A stretch of DNA of 42,392 nt from Paludibacteraceae bacterium (GTDB lineage: Bacteria > Bacteroidota > Bacteroidia > Bacteroidales > Paludibacteraceae), in the NCBI GenBank assembly GCA_017417025.1, contig JAFPZY010000038.1:1-42392 (forward strand), written 5' to 3'. How positions within the stretch are numbered: the stretch's first letter is position 1; every line of letters begins with the position of its first letter. The position numbers and the translations under genes are program-made. Under the pieces are notes generated by a model that made no database searches, was not told where the DNA came from, and saw only the letters and a program-made list of their open reading frames with translations. Below, piece by piece: positions 42,302-42,392 of this stretch.

Positions 42302-42331
42302 GAGAACCCGGGGATATATCCTCGAGTTCTC
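42302..42331 (-). terminator. Terminator of the rRNA operon
   Basis: On the minus strand, arms 42319-42331 and 42302-42314 pair over 13 positions with a single mismatch and a TATA loop; CTTGCTTTTGTG follows. It lies a few bases after the 5S 3' end. Confidence 0.7.
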
Positions 42332-42336
42332 GAAAA

Positions 42337-42392
42337 TGGCGGCTACCTACTCTCCCACAACACGCAGTACCATCGGCGATGCTGAGCTTAAC
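42337..42392 (-). rRNA. rrf: 5S ribosomal RNA, 3' half (cut by window edge)
   Basis: Read on the minus strand, the sequence GTTAAGCTCAGCATCGCCGA continues to GGTACTGCGT and GTGGGAGAGTAGGTAGCCGCC, the conserved loop and 3' strand of bacterial 5S rRNA. The 5' half and presumably the 23S and 16S genes lie beyond the right edge. The exact 3' end is uncertain by a few bases. Confidence 0.93.

Overview
The window is chromosomal DNA of a Bacteroidota bacterium, most likely order Bacteroidales and perhaps near Prevotellaceae. The main evidence is a set of promoters of the Bacteroidetes type (TTTG or TTG, 19-20 bp, then TAnnTTTG), found upstream of nearly every transcription unit. Other support comes from the gene content: an RprY-like regulator, an OmpA-family outer-membrane protein, a UbiA-family prenyltransferase next to maf, a fused NfnA/NfnB-type flavoprotein, and a secreted amylase whose C-terminus resembles those of exported Bacteroidales proteins. 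The assignment rests on these signatures only.

Positions 1-28300 are mainly GC-richer housekeeping DNA. A leftward cluster pta-ackA-GH13 amylase-ubiA-maf (5966 to 423) covers acetate/ATP formation, alpha-glucan breakdown, a membrane prenyltransferase and a nucleotide house-cleaning enzyme. Then follow an OmpA-like porin, a CAU tRNA, a tsaC-sugar transferase-xseB operon, cysK with a leader that looks like a cysteine attenuator, an Nfn-like flavoprotein with two membrane-protein genes, efp, a tightly overlapped marC-queG-rpiB-radical SAM operon, a response regulator with a degenerate receiver, ansA-pepD, an AT-rich insertion (one orphan gene and a 34-residue ORF), tRNA-Asp, pnp and a small membrane protein.

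Positions 28300-33500 hold a secreted multidomain amylase with a long purine-rich leader, two small proteins, and a promoter/terminator-bounded region at 32099-32317 that folds as a structured ncRNA. Short tandem repeats with an exact 11-bp period recur at five intergenic sites, and REP-like palindromes at three.

Positions 33500-41200 are an AT-richer accessory island between this core and an rRNA operon, whose 5S 3' end is at the right edge on the minus strand. It carries a small ORF plus a putative UDG-fold protein, two overlapping orphan genes, a promoter-led three-gene operon (DEDDh exonuclease, DUF262-HNH GmrSD-like nuclease, second DUF262 protein of 800 residues), and a 5'-truncated phospholipase D-like remnant. 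The three-gene operon is the best candidate for an undescribed defence system. The cysK leader, the 32-kb ncRNA and the degenerate RprY-like regulator are the other main points of interest.
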